64,000 nucleotides of DNA. Source: Fistularia commersonii (taxonomy: Eukaryota; Chordata; Actinopteri; Syngnathiformes; Fistulariidae). The stretch is from contig JBBMNZ010000013.1 in the NCBI GenBank assembly GCA_037954325.1, forward strand, positions 6,842,501 to 6,906,500, given 5' to 3'. This document shows, piece after piece, positions 61,401 through 64,000 of the stretch (position 1 is its first letter; each line of letters begins with the position of its first letter). The position numbers were made by a program, and so were the translations under genes. The notes under the pieces are model-generated. The model was not told the origin of the DNA. It did not search any database and worked only from the letters and a program-made list of their open reading frames with translations.

Positions 61401-63658
61401 CCCACAGTTGGAGTCGCACCTGGGGGTTGAAACGGAGGGGAAGAAAAATACAAAGATTTGGAGATAAACAGGGGGGTGCAGAACAAAGAAGAAGAAAAAG
61501 CATGAAGGAACAGTGAGCCAAGCACTAAAGATGATTTTAATGCAAGGAGGGGAGAATCATTCAAGTGCAGCAGGGGCAGAGATGAACAGCTTTATGCAAA
61601 TAGATGTGTAAAAAGGGGGCCCTGTTGAATAGCCATATCCCATTTCAAAAGGTCTTTGGCCACAAGTCGATATCTGAAGACATTTTCAATTACTTATTCC
61701 ATCAGCCTCATACATAACCGGATTTTGAAAACACTGACCCCTGTGGACACTGCTGGTGAAATGATTTATTATAGCTTTGACAGCAAACAGCTTGGAATTT
61801 GCCCTTTTTGTGTTGTCCAGTGGAGTAGCCAGACTAGTGACTGCTGGTTTATGCTCTTGCACGTACTAACCAACGGACAAGGAGGTAAGGCCATGATACC
61901 TACTGGCTATGTCATAAACCACAACAGCAGCAGCTGAGTCACGGATGTAACTGGGGATGAGGCTGCGGAAACGCTCCTGTCCGGCTGTATCCCAAAGCTG
62001 CAGCCGGATCTGTGGCCAGTCATGAAACGAATGTAGATACAGGTGGGATTTGATGACCCCGAAAGTGAATGGAAGGGAAACAAAAAACTTAAATAAAAAT
62101 GGAAACTAAAAAAAGGATAACATGTATGATAAATGTAATGTCCAGTGCTAAGATAGGGTAAAAACACAATGTAAAATGGTGAAAGGAAAATAAATGGTGG
62201 GGACTTCATAAAAAGCTGAAGCGTGCTATAAGCAGTTTAATTTCTATGGGCTGTGAAAATTAATAAATTCACAATGAGAAGGCTTACCGTACGATCTTCT
62301 AAGTACATGGTTTTTGACAAAAAGTCAATTCCAATCGTTGCCTGTAAAAGAATCACTGCATCAAAATAATGATTGACGAACTCACCTCAAATGATAATGA
62401 ACACAAGTCCAGCAAAAATTCTTTCTGTTAGAATTAAGTAGAACATTTTTTCCCTTCCCACATATCCACAAGTAGGCTGGTTACAATTTCACTTTTGTTA
62501 TTACACATCACCTACAGCATGCTTTGTACTGTTGAACAAAAAAATTGTCTGTACAATTTTCAGAGATACAGCACTAATTGCAAATCTAATTAATGTCCTG
62601 GTAGCAAATCAACTTTGCAAATACCTTATTTTTACTTTAAAAAGTCATTGACAAGCATGTATCACTCATACAGTTTGCCTCATTTTGGTAAGAAATGAGG
62701 CAAACTGTGTGAGTGAGATATATTGGTATATTGTAAGAAAACTTGACCAATGAATCTTAAAATTTAACTGAATGAATCTGGAGCTTCTTTGCCTTAGAGC
62801 TCATGCAACTGAAAGCATGGCTGGTGTCTCAGTTTCATTCACAGTATATGATTGTGGGTATTTTTCAGATAAAATGGATTGGCAGTATCAAATATGCTCT
62901 ATAGCCACAACACAGTATCTTTTATAGTACTATCTATAGTTGAACCAAACTACGACAGAATTTGTAATGCACTGAATTTTAAACAAATCCATGTTTGGTA
63001 AACAGAGTTATAGTCCATCATGTCATAGATCATCTTTTTTAAATCACCTACCTCTCTTAATCATCGAGTATGAGTATTTTTCCTAACCTACAGAGATTCT
63101 CCATAATTGTGTGAGACAATTCCTCTTCTTACTTCTCATAGATTTTGAATACATAATTATTTACATGAATTGATTAAGGAACGGTTTCATACAGCCTACA
63201 TATGTACACATATTGGTTTACAGACCAGGCGTAACCCTAGAAGTTGGACATATCGACATCCCTCACTGGTAAGGTTTGTCTGTTTTGGGCTTTCTAACTC
63301 AAATGTGAATGTAAACCAAAGGGGAGAACAAAAAAATTGACGCTACATAAGTTCAATCTAATTAAAACAATGAGCTGTGAAAACACCCAAAGAAAAAGTG
63401 AATGGGCACCATTATACGCCAGATTTCTCAATGTAACTATTCATAGCAAAGAAGGGATTGCTTGTTTGAGCATTTTTACGCCTCTTAAAGAAGGTCCTGT
63501 TGTGTGACTACACAATTAATGCCTCTTAATTATACCTGACTTAGCATATATATCATTTTGAATTAAATGACATGCACCATTTTATGAATGTATCGTTACC
63601 TGGTAGGTGTTGTCGAAACTGTCATACATGAACCTGGTAATGAGTGAGGTCTTCCCAA
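58414..63658 (-). CDS. rab6-family small GTPase (rab6a/rab41 group), lacks exon 1
   Basis: RAB6 proteins control Golgi-to-ER and intra-Golgi transport. Visible exons: 63600-63658 (VGKTSLITRFMYDSFDNTYQ, P-loop end), 62288-62341 (ATIGIDFLSKTMYLEDRT, switch I), two alternative 106-base exons (61904-62009, 61314-61419; WDTAGQERFRSLIPSYIRDS, switch II), 60877-60988 (LNSFQQTSKWIDDVRTERGS to NKTDLADKR), two alternative 94-base exons (60028-60121, 59553-59646; ETSAK motif), 59098-59164 (LFRRVAAALPGMDS...) and 58414-58478 (MIDIKLEKQPEMTVTESSCSC). The C-terminal CSC is the double-geranylgeranylation signal. The start exon, carrying the first part of the P-loop, lies beyond the right edge. All junctions fit. 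By protein it resembles RAB6A; by position beside pdzd11 it is the counterpart of human RAB41, so I leave the symbol open. Confidence 0.94.
59553..59646 (-). CDS. rab6-family alternative exon 6b (RAB6B-like)
   Basis: 94 bases encoding (R)QITTEEGEQRAKELNV, then MFIETSAKTGYNVKQ. Acceptor gagcag, donor CAG|gtagag, phases identical to the exon at 60028-60121. QIT..EGEQ and the SAKTG form are the RAB6B wording of this segment. It covers the G5 (ETSAK) guanine-binding motif. Only one of the two 94-base exons can be used per transcript, since both together would repeat the segment and shift the frame. Confidence 0.9.
60028..60121 (-). CDS. rab6-family alternative exon 6a (RAB6A-like)
   Basis: 94 bases encoding (R)QVSVEAAERKARELNV, then MYIETSAKAGYNVKQ. 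Acceptor tgtggcag, donor CAG|gttggt. QVS...ERKA and SAKAG are RAB6A wording. The reading frame and all key residues (ETSAK) are intact, as in its partner 380 bases downstream, so neither copy looks dead. The donor (gttggt) is weaker than that of the partner exon. Confidence 0.9.
61314..61419 (-). CDS. rab6-family alternative exon 4 (RAB6A type, V/T/I)
   Basis: 106 bases encoding VRLQLWDTAGQERFRSLI through RDSTIAVVVYDIT. Acceptor acccccag, donor CCA|gtgagt. It has Val at the site of human V62 and Thr-Ile where human RAB6A has T87-V88, so it corresponds to the RAB6A exon of the known RAB6A/RAB6A' pair. DTAGQE (switch II) is intact. Confidence 0.92.
61904..62009 (-). CDS. rab6-family alternative exon 4' (RAB6A' type, I/A/A)
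   Basis: 106 bases encoding IRLQLWDTAGQERFRSLI through RDSAAAVVVYDIA. Acceptor tggccacag, donor CCA|gtaggt. Ile, Ala, Ala occupy exactly the three positions (62, 87, 88) that distinguish human RAB6A' from RAB6A. Same length and phase as its partner, intact switch II, so the two are expected to be mutually exclusive. Confidence 0.92.
62663..62715. repeat. 23-bp near-perfect hairpin in an intron
   Basis: The arm 62663-62685 (CACTCATACAGTTTGCCTCA then TTT) pairs with 62693-62715 over 23 positions: 22 Watson-Crick pairs and one T:G, around a 7-base loop (TGGTAAG). One more pair (62662/62716) extends the stem. It lies in the rab6-family intron between exons 2 and 3 and does not match flanking repeats. 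Confidence 0.85.
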
Positions 63659-64000
63659 CTGCAGGGAAAACAGTGGCATACAAAGTATTACACTGGAGTA
63701 CTGGCAAACAATTACCATATCCTACAAACCCCAAACTATACGTTTGAAATTAGTGAATTTCTTCCACACTTGAAAAGAATGCAAACTGGGCGATTCACTC
63801 AATGGCTTGGACAGATTTTTATCTCTCATTACTGATGCAATGTGCAATGCTTAACCCACACGCTGAGCTGGCAATATGGGTGGAGCCACACATTTTAGAA
63901 AATGAACATAGCTTTGCCTCTCATATTTGTTGCGTCAATCGGAGACACCGCAACAGTCAAGTACGACAGGCAAAGTAAGATTACGATCTTGGACGGACAA
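63659..64000 (-). other. Intron 1 of the rab6-family gene (partial)
   Basis: No start exon (expected to encode an FKLVFLGEQS-like segment) is visible before the right edge, so exon 1 lies outside. Confidence 0.6.

Noticed and set aside
1..64000. CRISPR arrays, operons and bacterial-type features
   Set aside because: The window is intron-rich vertebrate DNA; the repeats found are microsatellites or transposons.

Overview
The window is vertebrate nuclear DNA, almost certainly from a teleost fish. Genes are split into short exons with GT-AG introns, and the non-coding DNA is AT-rich with long dinucleotide repeats. The repeats are fish-type: a Tc1 element, a MITE family, tRNA-derived SINEs, APE-type LINE debris and a hAT-like element. 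All coding calls below rest on splice sites and reading phase joined by hand, plus family resemblance from memory; no search was run.

Layout, left to right. (1) About 1-34.2 kb, minus strand: the 5' part of dlg3 (SAP102, a synaptic MAGUK scaffold). A SAP102-type first coding exon lies at 9.3-9.6 kb. Far upstream are four exons (33.8, 31.0, 21.0 and 17.2 kb) that encode an L27 domain and splice in the same phase. The PDZ, SH3 and GK exons lie beyond the left edge. (2) 34.4-41.6 kb, minus: gdpd2 (GDE3-like), complete in 14 coding exons. (3) 42-47.5 kb: a repeat-rich gap with a SINE inverted pair, a degenerate LINE and an unrecognised small candidate gene (45.9-46.8 kb, plus). (4) 47.9-50.6 kb, plus: pdzd11, complete in five coding exons. 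(5) 51-56 kb, minus: a stard10-type START-domain gene, complete in six exons. (6) 56.6 kb to beyond 64 kb, minus: a rab6-family GTPase (rab6a/rab41 group) lacking only its first exon.

The order and strands match human Xq13.1 as I recall it (RAB41, PDZD11, KIF4A, GDPD2, DLG3), read in reverse. Two differences stand out. No kif4a is visible between gdpd2 and pdzd11. A stard10 gene sits beside the rab gene, as STARD10 and RAB6A lie in the same band in human 11q13, which suggests this is the ohnologous segment.

The genes share no pathway; the block is conserved synteny. The most notable items are: two pairs of duplicated, apparently mutually exclusive exons in the rab6-family gene (the known 6A/6A' pair and a second pair); an L27-type alternative N-terminus for dlg3; partial tandem triplication of a stard10 exon edge; a near-perfect 23-bp intronic hairpin; and the unnamed candidate gene at 45.9 kb.
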